Shown here in pieces: positions 10,014-21,060 of a stretch of DNA of 64,000 nucleotides. Source of the DNA: Croceivirga sp. GTDB lineage: Bacteria; Bacteroidota; Bacteroidia; Flavobacteriales; Flavobacteriaceae. The notes beneath the pieces were generated by a model, which ran no database searches, was not told where the DNA came from, and saw only the letters and a program-made list of their open reading frames with translations. The stretch spans positions 31,096 through 95,095 of the forward strand of contig JANQQQ010000028.1 in assembly GCA_028284935.1 (NCBI GenBank), given 5' to 3'. Numbering within the stretch: the stretch's first letter is position 1; every line of letters starts with the position of its first letter. The position numbers and the translations under genes were made by a program.

Positions 10014-11546
10014 TTAATGCTTAAAATGCCGAGTGCCAGTCATTACCATTGATAGCCCATTTTCATTGCAATAATCAATGCTTAATTGGTCCTTTATGGA
10101 CCCGCCGGGTTGTATCACGCTGGTAATTCCGGCCTTATTGGCAATTTCCACACAATCTGGAAAAGGGAAAAACGCATCGCTGGCCATGACCGCCCCATTT
10201 AAATCAAATTCAAAATGGCTGGCCTTGTGGATGGCTTGGTTGAGGGCGTCTACCCTTGAGGTCTGACCTGTACCACTGGCACATAACTGTTTGTTCTTGG
10301 CCAAAACAATAGTGTTTGATTTGGTATGTTTACATAGTTTTGAGGCAAATATTAAATCCTCCAATTCTTGCGCAGTGGGTTTGCTATCGGTTACATAGCT
10401 CAAATCTTCGATAGCATCCGTTTTCGCATCTTTTTCTTGCAATAATGCCCCGTTCAAACAGGTTCTGACCAACATTTTGGGGAGTTCCACTGGTTTTTGA
10501 ACAAGAATGATACGGTTCTTCTTACCTTTTAAGATTTCCAAGGCTTCTTGGGAATAGGAAGGTGCAATGACGACTTCACAGAACAATTGGTGGATTTCTT
10601 CCGCGGTCTCTTTGTCAATTTCCGTATTGGCAATTAAAATACCTCCAAAGGCTGAAACAGGATCTCCCGCCAAAGCATCAATGTAGGCTTGTTTTATAGT
10701 AGCCCTTGTGGCCAGGCCGCAGGCATTGTTGTGCTTTAAAATGGCGAACGTTGGGGCATCATTTTTAAATTCTTCCATGAGGTTGACAGCGGCATCAACA
10801 TCCAGCAAATTATTATAGGAGAGCTCTTTTCCATGAAGTTTGTCAAACATAGCCTCAAAATCGCCAAAGAAAAATCCTTGTTGATGGGGGTTCTCCCCAT
10901 AACGTAAGACTTTGCCCTGGGTTTCACTGAATTTTAGGGCTGCTTGTTCATGGTCTTTGTTGAAATAGTTGAAAATTGCGCAGTCATAGTGTGATGAAAT
11001 ATTGAAAGCTTTTGTAGCAAACCATTTTCTGTCCTCCAAAGAGGTTTCCCCGTTCCCTGCGGAAATGAGCTCCAGAAAGCGATTATAATCTTCCATTGAG
11101 GAAACGCAGAGCACGTCTTTGTAGTTTTTTGCCGCAGCGCGAATTAAAGAGATGCCCCCTATATCAATTTTCTCAATGATGTCCTGTTCTGAAGCGCCGC
11201 TGGCAACGGTTTTTTCAAAGGGATACAAATCAACAATAACAATATCCAATTGTGGAATATTAAATTCCTCCATTTGAGCCACGTCACCCTCATTGTCCTG
11301 ACGGTTCAAAATGCCCCCAAAAACCTTGGGGTGCAAGGTTTTTACCCGGCCCCCTAAAATGGACGGATAGCTCGTTACATCCTCAACGGCGACTACATTA
11401 ATGCCCAAATCCTTGATGAACTTTTCGGTGCCTCCCGTGGAATAAAGGGTAACCCCCAGCTCATCTAACTTTTTTACTATAGGTTCAAGACCGTCTTTAT
11501 GAAAAACGGAAATAAGGGCAGCCGAAGCTTTTTTGGTAGTACTCAT
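10014..11546 (-). CDS. purH: bifunctional phosphoribosylaminoimidazolecarboxamide formyltransferase/IMP cyclohydrolase
   Basis: 510 aa; LYSTGGTEKFIKDLG, GGRVKTLHPKVFGGIL, LRYGENPHQQGFF, KHNNACG. Confidence 0.97.
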   Translation of the reverse strand: MSTTKKASAALISVFHKDGLEPIVKKLDELGVTLYSTGGTEKFIKDLGINVVAVEDVTSYPSILGGRVKTLHPKVFGGILNRQDNEGDVAQMEEFNIPQLDIVIVDLYPFEKTVASGASEQDIIEKIDIGGISLIRAAAKNYKDVLCVSSMEDYNRFLELISAGNGETSLEDRKWFATKAFNISSHYDCAIFNYFNKDHEQAALKFSETQGKVLRYGENPHQQGFFFGDFEAMFDKLHGKELSYNNLLDVDAAVNLMEEFKNDAPTFAILKHNNACGLATRATIKQAYIDALAGDPVSAFGGILIANTEIDKETAEEIHQLFCEVVIAPSYSQEALEILKGKKNRIILVQKPVELPKMLVRTCLNGALLQEKDAKTDAIEDLSYVTDSKPTAQELEDLIFASKLCKHTKSNTIVLAKNKQLCASGTGQTSRVDALNQAIHKASHFEFDLNGAVMASDAFFPFPDCVEIANKAGITSVIQPGGSIKDQLSIDYCNENGLSMVMTGTRHFKH

Positions 11547-11635
11547 GGGTGTTTCAGTTGGAAAATTGGAAAAGCCAAAAGTACTTTTTTTGCCTCCTGA
11601 TGTAAAGTCAGGTTATCAACAATTTAGGGCAAGTT

Positions 11636-12088
11636 TTAAAGAATTCTGACTACTTGCCCATTCACCCATTCCAAAAAACGTTCGTCAGCTTCAGAAAAGG
11701 GGTCGGCGGTATTGGAATCGATGTCGATTTGCCCAATATTTTCGCCATTCTTGAACATAGGCACCACAATTTCGGATTTTACGGTTAGACTGCAGGCAAT
11801 ATAATTGTCCTGGGCATGTACATCAGGGACAACAAAGTTTTGATTGCTTTCCGCCACTTGACCACAGATGCCTTTGCCAAAAGGGATGATGGTATGGTCC
11901 GTAGGTTCCCCCACGTAGGGACCAAGTTTTAATTCACGTTTGTCGCCATTTTTAAAATAGAACCCAACCCAATCGTAGTAGTCTATGCTATCGCTAAGCA
12001 ATTGGCAAATCTGCTGCATTTTTTCATTTGAATTCCGGTGTGATTCAGAAATAATTTGTTCAACTTTGGTTTTCAGTGACTCAAACAT
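11636..12088 (-). CDS. GAF domain protein, free methionine-(R)-sulfoxide reductase-like
   Basis: DWVGFYF..., GKGICGQVAES, YIACSLTVKSEIVVPM: Cys present in the GxC and IAC positions typical of fRMsr. Confidence 0.8.
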   Translation of the reverse strand: MFESLKTKVEQIISESHRNSNEKMQQICQLLSDSIDYYDWVGFYFKNGDKRELKLGPYVGEPTDHTIIPFGKGICGQVAESNQNFVVPDVHAQDNYIACSLTVKSEIVVPMFKNGENIGQIDIDSNTADPFSEADERFLEWVNGQVVRIL

Positions 12089-12152
12089 GGATGAAATAAT
12101 TGAACGGTAAAAGTCGTTGAAAATTCAAAAAATTACAATACAATTTTCTTTA

Positions 12153-14519
12153 TCAAGGTTTATTCAAAGCGATTAAATGATTCTCAGAAATTATTTTTCC
12201 CGAATCAGAATATCCTTCTATGACAACCATAATTTTATTTTCGTTTTCGACAGGCACTTTAAAACTTAATGATTTGAAATTGCTTTTAGCCTTTATGGAT
12301 TTCCAGCCCAACACCCCAAAATGCTTAAATCCGGTGTTGTTCGTTTCAAAATAATTGGGGCGTCTAAATTGCTTTGGTGAATCAAAACCTTTATCAACGA
12401 TAATTTCTTTAGTTATTTTTTCGCTTGCTGGAAGCGGACGATTAATGTATTTCTCATTGGTAAAAACTACTACTAAGGCAGAACAACTATTGGAGCGATC
12501 CCAATATATTTCATCAATGAACTCCATCCGGGTTTCTTGATAAATATCTATGTAAGGGTTAAAAACACCATTAAAGATAATTGAAGGAAAAATATAACCA
12601 CATCGCTGTGTCCTATTTGCTAACTGAATGGTACCTGCCCTTCTGATATCGTAAAAAAATGGGCTAATGGGAATGTCATAAAAACCTTGATTTCTAACGA
12701 ATTCTTTTAGGGTTTTCAAACCAATTGTACTATCAACCTTTACACCAAAGAATGAAGGAAAAAAATGTTGATAGGTCATTTTTTTTGCCTTAACAGTGAC
12801 CTCATCCAGTTGTTGAATATTTGTGCCTATGCCCGAAAGAGAGAAATATTCGTCAGCGAATTCTTTTGATTTATGGACGTGATTCGTCTTGAATCGATGT
12901 CTAAAGCTGGCAATAACAGGTTTAATCGTATAATTGAAATTGGCTTTGTGGGGCTTTTCATCCTCTCCTATCATTGAAAGATTTAGTTTGCTGCCTTTGG
13001 CCAATATCAATTCCTTAAAACTAAATCTACCTTCTAAAACTTCGGTATTAATCAACAGTTCGTTTTCCTTTGAAAAAAGGACCACGTTCTTTGGCTTGAT
13101 TTTTTTGTTGTGTGGCTCTACAATCCCTTCAATGCCGCCGGTAAATGTATTGGACGTTGGGACAGTAAGGTTTTTGTTAAGAGCCATCCTAAAATCATAT
13201 TTTGGTTTGGCCATAACGGTAATTTGATCAATAAAACTTAAATCTTCCAATGAAATTAGGTCCTTAGTCCACAAAAAACGCCAATCCGGTCCAGGAAAGT
13301 AGGGTTCCAAATGATGCGTAAAAAAAGCTCTCTTTCTAAATCGTTGTGATTTGGTATCCCCAGGCAATATGGAAATACTTAAATTTTGTTCCTTGGCTTT
13401 TGATTTATTACGGAAGTTCAAGGAAAGTTGAACGGAATCACTTACTTGAGCGCTTTTGATAATGTCAAACTTCTTGGATTCCAACTCCGAATTGTGAAAG
13501 AACAACCTTTCTGCATATACTTTTCCTTTGCCATCAACAACGGTAGCTGTAATCATTCCTTTTGGGAGTGCATCGTAATCCACTTTAAACTGGGATTGGC
13601 CGGTTTTGGGACTTGGCACAACAGGCATACCAATGACACTTTTATCTTTATGAATAAGTAGTGTAAGACGTCCTAATTTTTGATGCTCATTAAATCTTTT
13701 ATCAGATACCTTTAGAACAATTTCTTTCTTCAGCGGATTTCTGGTAAAAGCCAAGGTAACACCCTCTGTAGCAACGTTTGGTAACTTTTTCTCTAAAATT
13801 TCTCCTTTAAGGAATAGCCTTAAGCGATAGCTTTGAGCATATTCGGGAATAAGCGAGAACGTACCAAAACCGTAACCGTTAAAACTAATCTTTGAGATTC
13901 GCTTGTTTTCGGCATTAAGTAGTACAACAGAATCAGGGACTAAGGTTCTTCCCATCCCATCGATGGTACGAACCGTACACTTTCCAAAAACACCCGTAAG
14001 TAAATGACCGCCCTCTGGAGCAATTACAATCTCTGGATTTCCACTTTTTTTTACATAATCATAGTTTACAAAATCATTGGCTGAAAAATTGTTGATTAGG
14101 ATTGGAAATTTGGAAGAGTCATCTTCTTCAAAATTTTGCATTGAAGCAGTATAGGCTTGTAAAAAGTATAACCCTGAAGCAAGGGAATTTGGTAAAAGCA
14201 GGTCACCTCTTCCTAAACCATCGGCATACAATATAGTTTTCTGTGCTATGATTTCCCCATTTCCATTGATCAAGTCCACGTAGACGAATTCTCTTTCTTC
14301 ACTAGGTAAATTAAGGGTCTTGTTAAAAATATATGTGCTGAACCAAACATGTTCTCCAGTAAAAAAAACCGTCTTGTTCAAATGCAAGTGCACACTTTTT
14401 CTATCTGTTTTAAAATAGTTTTCATACTGCTGAATGATGCTTTCTGTCTCAAAGGAGTTCTTCTGTGCAATTGCTTGAAAATGAATTAACATCGTTAATG
14501 AAAGGAGAAGTTTTTTCAT
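12153..14519 (-). CDS. exported protein with MG2/macroglobulin-like domains and TonB-plug-like C-terminal segment, function unknown
   Basis: Signal peptide MKKLLLSLTMLIHFQAIAQ; KSVHLHLNKTVFFTGEHVWFSTYIFN...; LDEVTVKAKK plug-like motif. Confidence 0.6.
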   Translation of the reverse strand: MKKLLLSLTMLIHFQAIAQKNSFETESIIQQYENYFKTDRKSVHLHLNKTVFFTGEHVWFSTYIFNKTLNLPSEEREFVYVDLINGNGEIIAQKTILYADGLGRGDLLLPNSLASGLYFLQAYTASMQNFEEDDSSKFPILINNFSANDFVNYDYVKKSGNPEIVIAPEGGHLLTGVFGKCTVRTIDGMGRTLVPDSVVLLNAENKRISKISFNGYGFGTFSLIPEYAQSYRLRLFLKGEILEKKLPNVATEGVTLAFTRNPLKKEIVLKVSDKRFNEHQKLGRLTLLIHKDKSVIGMPVVPSPKTGQSQFKVDYDALPKGMITATVVDGKGKVYAERLFFHNSELESKKFDIIKSAQVSDSVQLSLNFRNKSKAKEQNLSISILPGDTKSQRFRKRAFFTHHLEPYFPGPDWRFLWTKDLISLEDLSFIDQITVMAKPKYDFRMALNKNLTVPTSNTFTGGIEGIVEPHNKKIKPKNVVLFSKENELLINTEVLEGRFSFKELILAKGSKLNLSMIGEDEKPHKANFNYTIKPVIASFRHRFKTNHVHKSKEFADEYFSLSGIGTNIQQLDEVTVKAKKMTYQHFFPSFFGVKVDSTIGLKTLKEFVRNQGFYDIPISPFFYDIRRAGTIQLANRTQRCGYIFPSIIFNGVFNPYIDIYQETRMEFIDEIYWDRSNSCSALVVVFTNEKYINRPLPASEKITKEIIVDKGFDSPKQFRRPNYFETNNTGFKHFGVLGWKSIKAKSNFKSLSFKVPVENENKIMVVIEGYSDSGKIISENHLIALNKP

Positions 14520-14617
14520 TTTGGCCTTTTCTTAAAAATAGAACATTTACAATGCTCATTTTTGAAATGAATTGTTAAAACTCAAGAAATCAAAAGGATA
14601 AAAACTAACTTTGCCTT

Positions 14618-15028
14618 GTGAAGGAAAAATTGTTGCGGTTACTTTCTCCCCCCCTTGCGGCGCTGTTGGTGCTTTCTACGATTTCATGGTCGGTAGAGAA
14701 GCATCTATGTATGGGTCGTGTCATGGACATTGCTTTCTTTCACCAGACCGATGGCTGTGGTATGGAAGAGGCTATGGTATTAATGGGAAAAACCGCATCC
14801 GATATGGGTTGCTGCGGTAATGAATCCTTTACCTTGGAAGGCCAAGATGACCTACAGCAGTCTTGGGAGGAACTTGACGTGGATGCCCAACAGTTTTTGG
14901 TTGCTTTCGCATATTCGTTTCTGGAAATACTGTCCCAATCCATGGGAGAGGATGTTCCCAAAACCATTTATCCACCCCCTTTATTGGTGCAGGATTTGAA
15001 TATTTTGCACGACGTCTTTTTGATTTGA
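14618..15028 (+). CDS. HYC_CC_PP family protein (small cysteine-rich metal-associated protein)
   Basis: SVEKHLCMG, DGCGMEEAM, MGCCGNESF and TIYPPP motifs; GTG start; directly upstream of TonB receptor and HMA genes. Confidence 0.72.
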   Translation: MKEKLLRLLSPPLAALLVLSTISWSVEKHLCMGRVMDIAFFHQTDGCGMEEAMVLMGKTASDMGCCGNESFTLEGQDDLQQSWEELDVDAQQFLVAFAYSFLEILSQSMGEDVPKTIYPPPLLVQDLNILHDVFLI

Positions 15029-15092
15029 TTTGTTCCTGAACGGGCATGTATTTGCCGTTGAATAAGGAGTCAAATATCAAATCTACAATGCA

Positions 15093-17336
15093 ATGAAATC
15101 ATATGTTTATTTAGGAACCCTTCTGATTGGGAGTATCCTATCGACCGCTGCCCAAGAAAAAGTAGAGGGTATGGTCATGGAAGCCAATAATGAAGGAAAG
15201 CATATCGGCCTACCGGGTGCCAATGTATATTGGTTGAATTCGCCTGTAGGCACAATTACAAATAGCGATGGCCTATTTTCCATACCGTACAGCAAAGCCT
15301 ACAACAAGCTTATTATCAGTTATGTTGGTTTTGAAACGGATACGTTAACCATCAATGAACCCAGGACGGTGCACCACTGGCTAAAATCTTCCAATCAATT
15401 GGATGAGGTTACTGTTGAACAAGAACGGGAGGCACTTCAAAAGACCTATTTTTCAGCCCAAAATGTGGTGACTGTCAACAGTGCCGAATTATTGAAGGCA
15501 GCTTGCTGCAACCTTTCCGAAAGTTTTGAGACCAATCCAGCCATTGATGTAAATTTCAATAATGCTTTGAATGGGACGAAACAGATTCAAATGTTAGGGT
15601 TAACGAGCCCCTATTTATTGATTACCGAAGAGAACATTCCCATGGTGCGTGGCGCATCACAAACCTATGGATTGACCTTTACCCCAGGGACTTGGGTAGA
15701 AAGCATTCAAATTACCAAAGGCGCTGGTAGTGTGGTCAACGGTTTTGAAAGTATTTCAGGGCAGATCAATACCGAATTGGCAAAACCTCTGACGGATATC
15801 CCACTTTTTGTGAACGGCTACGCCAACTTAAATGGAAGGTTGGAATTGAATACCCACTTGAATTATAAGTTATCGGAAAAACTGAGCACAGGACTGTATT
15901 TACACGCTAATGAACGTCCGTTTGAGGTGGATAACAACGAGGATGGGTTTTTGGACATTCCTTTGGCCAGTCAAATCAATGTTTTGAACCGGTGGCAATA
16001 TCAAAACCCGGAAAAAGGATGGGTAAGTTTTTTCAACCTAAGATTTTTGAATGATGAAAAACAAGTAGGGCAGACCGATTTTAATCCTGATATGGATAGG
16101 TTCACGGCCAATGCCTGGGGCGGCGAAATCGACACCAAGCGTTTTGATACTTCCTTAAAATTGGGTTATGTCTTTCCAGAATTACCCTTTCAGAGCTTTG
16201 GTTTTCAGGCGGCCTATAGCAACCACCAACAGGAGTCCTACTACGGATTCAACGTTTATGATATTGACCATGAGAGTATCTACTCCAACCTTATTTTCAA
16301 CTCTATTATTGGTAGTACAATGCATAAGTTTAAAGCGGGATTGACCTTTGCATATGATAATTATGTAGAGTTGGTAAATAACATCAATTTTGAGCGTTCG
16401 GATAATTCTGCGGGAGCTTTCTTTGAATACAGCTACGATAACTTGGAAAAGGTGAGTCTTACCGCCGGACTTCGATTTGACACCCATAACCGCTTGGGGA
16501 ATTTTTTCACTCCTAGGTTTCATATTCGATACACGCCATGGGAGCGGGGGAGTTTGCGGGGCTCTTTTGGAATTGGGCGTAGAGCGGCGAATATTTTTGC
16601 CGAGAACCAACAATTGTTTGGTTCATCAAGGGCTATCCAACTTTTAGGCAATGATGGGCCGGTTTATGGTTTTGAACCGGAAAAGGCCACTAATTTTGGG
16701 TTAAGTTTTATCCAAGGCTTCAATTTGTTTGAACGTCAGGGAAATGTCTCCATCGATTTTTATCGAACTGATTTTGAAAATCAGGTCGTTGTGGATTGGG
16801 AAAACCCTAGGGAAATCACGTTTACCAATCTGGATGGGGAAAGTTATGCCAACAGCCTGCAAATTGAGCTGAATCATGAGCTATTGCCGAATCTTGATTT
16901 GCGAGCGGCTTATAAATTTTACGACGTAAAGACCCAATATCAAACAGGATTGCTTCAACGACCTTTGGTGGCTCAAAATCGATTTTTTGCCAATTTGGGC
17001 TATGAAACCGAATTAAAGCAGAACGGAAGTCAATGGCGTTTTGACTATACCTTGCACACTATTGGGGAACAACGTTTGCCTAGCACTGACGCTAATCCCC
17101 TTCCACTCCAATTGAGTGATTTTGTGGATGGCTATAGTTTGATGAATGCCCAGATTACCAAGGTGTTTTCAAAAAAATTTGAGGTGTATCTGGGCGGTGA
17201 AAACCTAACCGGTGTAACGCAACCCAACCCTGTTTTGGGAGCAATGGACCCCTTTGGTGCAAATTTTGATACTACTATTGTATATGCCCCTATTTTGGGT
17301 AGAATGGTATACGCAGGATTTCGATTTAAATCTTAA
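15093..17336 (+). CDS. TonB-dependent outer-membrane receptor, putative metal-related
   Basis: Carboxypeptidase-regulatory-like N-domain, LDEVTVEQ plug, barrel repeats and aromatic C-terminus (GRMVYAGFRFKS); cysteine pair KAACCNLSESF near the plug. Confidence 0.88.
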   Translation: MKSYVYLGTLLIGSILSTAAQEKVEGMVMEANNEGKHIGLPGANVYWLNSPVGTITNSDGLFSIPYSKAYNKLIISYVGFETDTLTINEPRTVHHWLKSSNQLDEVTVEQEREALQKTYFSAQNVVTVNSAELLKAACCNLSESFETNPAIDVNFNNALNGTKQIQMLGLTSPYLLITEENIPMVRGASQTYGLTFTPGTWVESIQITKGAGSVVNGFESISGQINTELAKPLTDIPLFVNGYANLNGRLELNTHLNYKLSEKLSTGLYLHANERPFEVDNNEDGFLDIPLASQINVLNRWQYQNPEKGWVSFFNLRFLNDEKQVGQTDFNPDMDRFTANAWGGEIDTKRFDTSLKLGYVFPELPFQSFGFQAAYSNHQQESYYGFNVYDIDHESIYSNLIFNSIIGSTMHKFKAGLTFAYDNYVELVNNINFERSDNSAGAFFEYSYDNLEKVSLTAGLRFDTHNRLGNFFTPRFHIRYTPWERGSLRGSFGIGRRAANIFAENQQLFGSSRAIQLLGNDGPVYGFEPEKATNFGLSFIQGFNLFERQGNVSIDFYRTDFENQVVVDWENPREITFTNLDGESYANSLQIELNHELLPNLDLRAAYKFYDVKTQYQTGLLQRPLVAQNRFFANLGYETELKQNGSQWRFDYTLHTIGEQRLPSTDANPLPLQLSDFVDGYSLMNAQITKVFSKKFEVYLGGENLTGVTQPNPVLGAMDPFGANFDTTIVYAPILGRMVYAGFRFKS

Positions 17337-17364
17337 ATTAATAACATAATAAAAAAATAGAATA

Positions 17365-17724
17365 ATGAAAACTTTTGCAGCTACTGGTCTTTTTCTAATA
17401 ATGAGTGTCTTGTCCTTTTCACAAGACAAGAACAAGAAAATGAATTTCGAGGTCGATGGGGTGTGTGAAATGTGCAAAATGCGAATTGAAAAAGCGGCAC
17501 TGGGGGTTCCTGGGGTAAAATTTGCCTCATGGGATATCCCAACCCATCAACTATCACTAGTTGTTGACGAACGAAAGACCAACTCCATGGAAATTAAAAC
17601 GGCCTTAGTGGCTGCGGGACATGATACTAAAGAGCTCAAAGCAACACAGGAGGCTTATGATAACATACATCCTTGTTGTAAGTATCGGGAGGATGATACG
17701 GACCACAGTGAAAAGCACCATTGA
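17365..17724 (+). CDS. secreted heavy-metal-associated (HMA) domain protein
   Basis: Signal peptide, VDGVCEMCKMRIEKAALGVPGV (CxxC HMA motif), Cys/His-rich tail HPCCKYREDDTDHSEKHH; 4 bp overlap with next gene. Confidence 0.82.
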   Translation: MKTFAATGLFLIMSVLSFSQDKNKKMNFEVDGVCEMCKMRIEKAALGVPGVKFASWDIPTHQLSLVVDERKTNSMEIKTALVAAGHDTKELKATQEAYDNIHPCCKYREDDTDHSEKHH

Positions 17725-18431
17725 TGAAGCAAACGTATGCCATTTCTGGAATGACCTGCGGAGGTTGTGTTGCTTCGGTTACTGAGAAACTTTCAAAAGT
17801 AAGTGGGGTTGAACGAGTAGAAGTTAATCTAGAAAGAGGAGAGGCCGAGGTTGATATGCAAAACCAAGTCTCACTTTCAAATTTAAAAGCGGCTCTTCCT
17901 GAAAAATACACTATCCGGTTGCAAGAGGAGTATAGTGCTTCCTTGGATATTGCCAATGCGAAAACCAAATTACAGCAACTTCAACCCTTGTTCTTGATTT
18001 TTGCCTATTTGTTTGGTGCGGCCTTTCTTTTAAATTATCAGCACTGGAATACCCAAGAAGCCATGCTTGATTTTATGGGGCTGTTCTATATTGTGTTCAG
18101 TTTCTTTAAGTTCTTGGATCTAAAAGGTTTTCCAGAAAGTTTTGGAATGTATGACCCTTTGGCCAAGGCCGTTCCGGCCTATGCCCGGATATACCCTTTT
18201 CTTGAACTCGCTCTCGGCCTGCTGTTTTTAATGCGATTTCAGGTGCAAACGGCACTTATTGTAACTGTAATCATATTGGGCATTACCACGGTAGGAGTGA
18301 CCAAAACACTGTTGGATAAAAAGTCTATCCGTTGCGCTTGTCTGGGAACAGCTTTAAAACTGCCCATGACCGAGGCCACGTTTATTGAGAACACCATAAT
18401 GCTTGTTATGGCAGGAATCATGCTTGTGTAG
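17721..18431 (+). CDS. HMA domain fused to MauE/DoxX-like membrane domain
   Basis: N-terminal GMTCGGCVASVTEKLSKVSGVERVEVNLE; four TM segments with IRCACLGTALKLPMTEATFIEN, as in MauE-like proteins. Confidence 0.78.
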   Translation: MMKQTYAISGMTCGGCVASVTEKLSKVSGVERVEVNLERGEAEVDMQNQVSLSNLKAALPEKYTIRLQEEYSASLDIANAKTKLQQLQPLFLIFAYLFGAAFLLNYQHWNTQEAMLDFMGLFYIVFSFFKFLDLKGFPESFGMYDPLAKAVPAYARIYPFLELALGLLFLMRFQVQTALIVTVIILGITTVGVTKTLLDKKSIRCACLGTALKLPMTEATFIENTIMLVMAGIMLV

Positions 18432-18440
18432 GGATAAATA

Positions 18441-18467
18441 AAAACGCCCTGAACCTCAGGGCGTTTT
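18441..18467. terminator. intrinsic terminator between convergent HMA-MauE and groEL
   Basis: aaaacgccctga-acc-tcagggcgtttt hairpin. Confidence 0.85.
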
Positions 18468-18521
18468 TGTTAAAATATATTTCCGCAAACAAGTTCAGTT
18501 TATGCCTGTCCGCGCTGCGGA

Positions 18522-20159
<1,638 letters not shown>

Positions 20160-20268
20160 TTAAATTTTTAAAAAAATTAAATTTCCAAAACTCAAATCCC
20201 AAATCCCTCTAACGGTTCCATTGAAATAAAGCTTTGGAGTTTATTATTTGTTATTTGAATTTTGACAT

Positions 20269-20547
20269 TTATACAATTGCGAGAATATCGCTCTGTCTCA
20301 TGATTAGATAGTCTACGCCGTCCAATTTAAGATCGGTCCCTGCATATTTTCCATAAAGCACAGAGTCCCCAACACTGACTGTCATATCTTCATCTTTGGT
20401 ACCTGGTCCAACAGCTACCACTTTTCCCTTTTGAGGTTTTTCTTTGGCGGTATCTGGGATAATGATACCCGAAGCTGTTTTGGTTTCAGCTGCCATAGGT
20501 TCAATTAGGACCCTGTCCGCTAATGGTTTAATGTTCACTTTAGCCAT
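20269..20547 (-). CDS. groES: co-chaperonin GroES
   Basis: 92 aa, [44 protein letters not shown]. Confidence 0.98.
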   Translation of the reverse strand: MAKVNIKPLADRVLIEPMAAETKTASGIIIPDTAKEKPQKGKVVAVGPGTKDEDMTVSVGDSVLYGKYAGTDLKLDGVDYLIMRQSDILAIV

Positions 20548-20594
20548 TTGTATAAATTTTTAAGTTTTATTTTAACAATTCTGCATTCAATTGG

Positions 20595-20609
20595 TCAGAA
20601 ATTGTGCCA
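20595..20609 (-). promoter_or_regulatory. possible sigma-54-like -24/-12 element upstream of groES
   Basis: Reverse strand TGGCACAATTTCTGA: perfect -24 TGGCAC, partial -12 (CTGA versus TTGC) at correct spacing. Confidence 0.3.
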
Positions 20610-20636
20610 TGCTGGCAAAACTGACAAACTGCTAAA

Positions 20637-20670
20637 ACAAAAATGCCAGCTTGTCATTTAAGCTGGCATT
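20637..20670 (-). terminator. intrinsic terminator downstream of secG
   Basis: Reverse strand TGCCAGCTTaaatgacAAGCTGGCATTTTTGTTTT. Confidence 0.8.
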
Positions 20671-20696
20671 AATGTCTTATTATACTACTGTTTGTT

Positions 20697-21059
20697 TTAT
20701 TGAATGGTATCCAAGGAATTATCGGAGGCAGGTACCTCTTCAGGAATTTGTTCCGGAACGGTTTCAGGAATTGTAGTTTCCACATCGTCACCCTGCAACA
20801 ACTTTGAATCCGGAGTACTGTAACTTCCTTTAAGGGCAACATTGGAGAGCAAAATTAGAACAATTAAAAGTCCTGCCAAGGTCCAAGTGCTCCTGTCCAG
20901 AAAATCCCCCGTTTTCTTTACCCCACCGGCTATTTGGGTTCCTCCACCTCCAAAAGAAGAGGAAAGTCCCCCACCTTTTGGGTTCTGCACCATAATGACC
21001 AAAACCAATAATAGGCAAACAAGGATAATCAACACCAAAAAAATTGAAAACGTACTCAT
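20697..21059 (-). CDS. secG: preprotein translocase subunit SecG
   Basis: VIMVQNPKGGGLSSSFGG...FLDRSTWTLAGLLIVLILLSN. Confidence 0.95.
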   Translation of the reverse strand: MSTFSIFLVLIILVCLLLVLVIMVQNPKGGGLSSSFGGGGTQIAGGVKKTGDFLDRSTWTLAGLLIVLILLSNVALKGSYSTPDSKLLQGDDVETTIPETVPEQIPEEVPASDNSLDTIQ

Positions 21060-21060
21060 T

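Noticed and set aside
14611-14820. Alternative-frame ORF MPCEGKIVAVTFSPPCGAVG...
   Set aside because: Overlaps the HYC_CC_PP gene, whose frame carries the recognisable signal peptide and Cys motifs
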